Below, in pieces: positions 32,158 to 32,231 of a DNA stretch of 32,231 nucleotides. The position numbers and the translations under genes were made by a program. Below the pieces are notes generated by a model, which worked only from the letters and a program-made list of their open reading frames with translations, had not been told where the DNA came from and did no database searches. Within the stretch, counting starts at the first letter, position 1; every line of letters starts with the position of its first letter. Source of the DNA: Bacillota bacterium (GTDB lineage Bacteria; Bacillota; Clostridia; Lachnospirales; Lachnospiraceae); assembly GCA_023402845.1 (NCBI GenBank), contig JAEYFP010000048.1, forward strand, positions 1-32,231, written 5' to 3'.

Positions 32158-32231
32158 AAATTTAGTTCAATAGGCTTAGTTAAACCCATGATATAATTGT
32201 CCTAGTGTCAATCAGGTAATAGTTCTTTTTT

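Noticed and set aside
32100..32189. 30-codon in-frame extension of the GH130_2 gene, possibly a regulator remnant
   Set aside because: GAGGAG precedes the internal ATG at 32099, family length fits that start, and the extension resembles nothing in GH130.

Overview
The window reads as a chromosomal segment of an anaerobic, spore-forming-type Clostridia, most likely a gut Lachnospiraceae. The evidence is hybrid cluster protein, a clostridial GTAAC-N4-GTTAC operator, strong AGGAGG ribosome binding sites, CCA-less tRNA genes, an AdoCbl riboswitch on a Firmicutes-style ABC operon, and a beta-mannan locus closely resembling the one described in Roseburia intestinalis. Species is not determinable from the sequence alone. 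Nearly everything is on the minus strand; only a cupin gene and a malic enzyme gene are on plus.

Layout. (1) 1-1700: AT-rich accessory stretch with a truncated GNAT acetyltransferase and an ACT-domain/TIM-barrel gene pair. The pair is bracketed by two near-identical terminator copies, the right copy lying directly behind tRNA-Leu. (2) 1706-3240: tRNA-Leu(UAG), yitT-like and ykvA-like genes. (3) 3300-9610: a nitrosative-stress regulon: hcp, a Crp/Fnr (HcpR-like) regulator, a three-gene operon (substrate-binding-like protein, UreG/HypB-like GTPase, soluble ABC ATPase) and a divergent cupin gene. Three perfect palindromes sit about 29 nt upstream of the -10 boxes of hcp, the operon and the cupin gene. 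(4) 9730-10340: five-tRNA operon (Pro-Arg-His-Gln-Lys) with a full-consensus promoter. (5) 10360-14340: housekeeping genes (phosphoesterase, XTP/dITP pyrophosphatase, cell-wall amidase, THUMP RNA methyltransferase, rhodanese) and a 54-aa low-complexity small gene behind a sigma-G-like promoter. (6) 14700-20330: a Dpp/Nik-type ABC transporter (SBP, two permeases, two ATPases) under a cobalamin riboswitch with a visible terminator. (7) 20357-21660: malic enzyme, monocistronic. (8) 21684-32100: intracellular galacto-glucomannan utilisation: GH130_2, mannobiose 2-epimerase, GH130_1, CE2 and CE17 acetyl esterases, and two GH36 alpha-galactosidases.

How the parts work together. In the mannan locus, imported acetylated galacto-mannooligosaccharides would be deacetylated (CE2 + CE17) and degalactosylated (two GH36). 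They would then be shortened by phosphorolysis (GH130_2), and mannobiose would be epimerised to mannosyl-glucose and cleaved by GH130_1 to mannose-1-phosphate and glucose. The importer and endo-mannanase are not in the window.

The best candidate for an undescribed system is the hcp-linked operon at 6041-8978. Its parts resemble an ABC importer plus a metallochaperone GTPase, but there is no permease and the binding protein has no signal peptide. Hcp, the binding protein and the ATPase all carry a DUF1858-like small helical domain, and all appear to be switched on by the same regulator.
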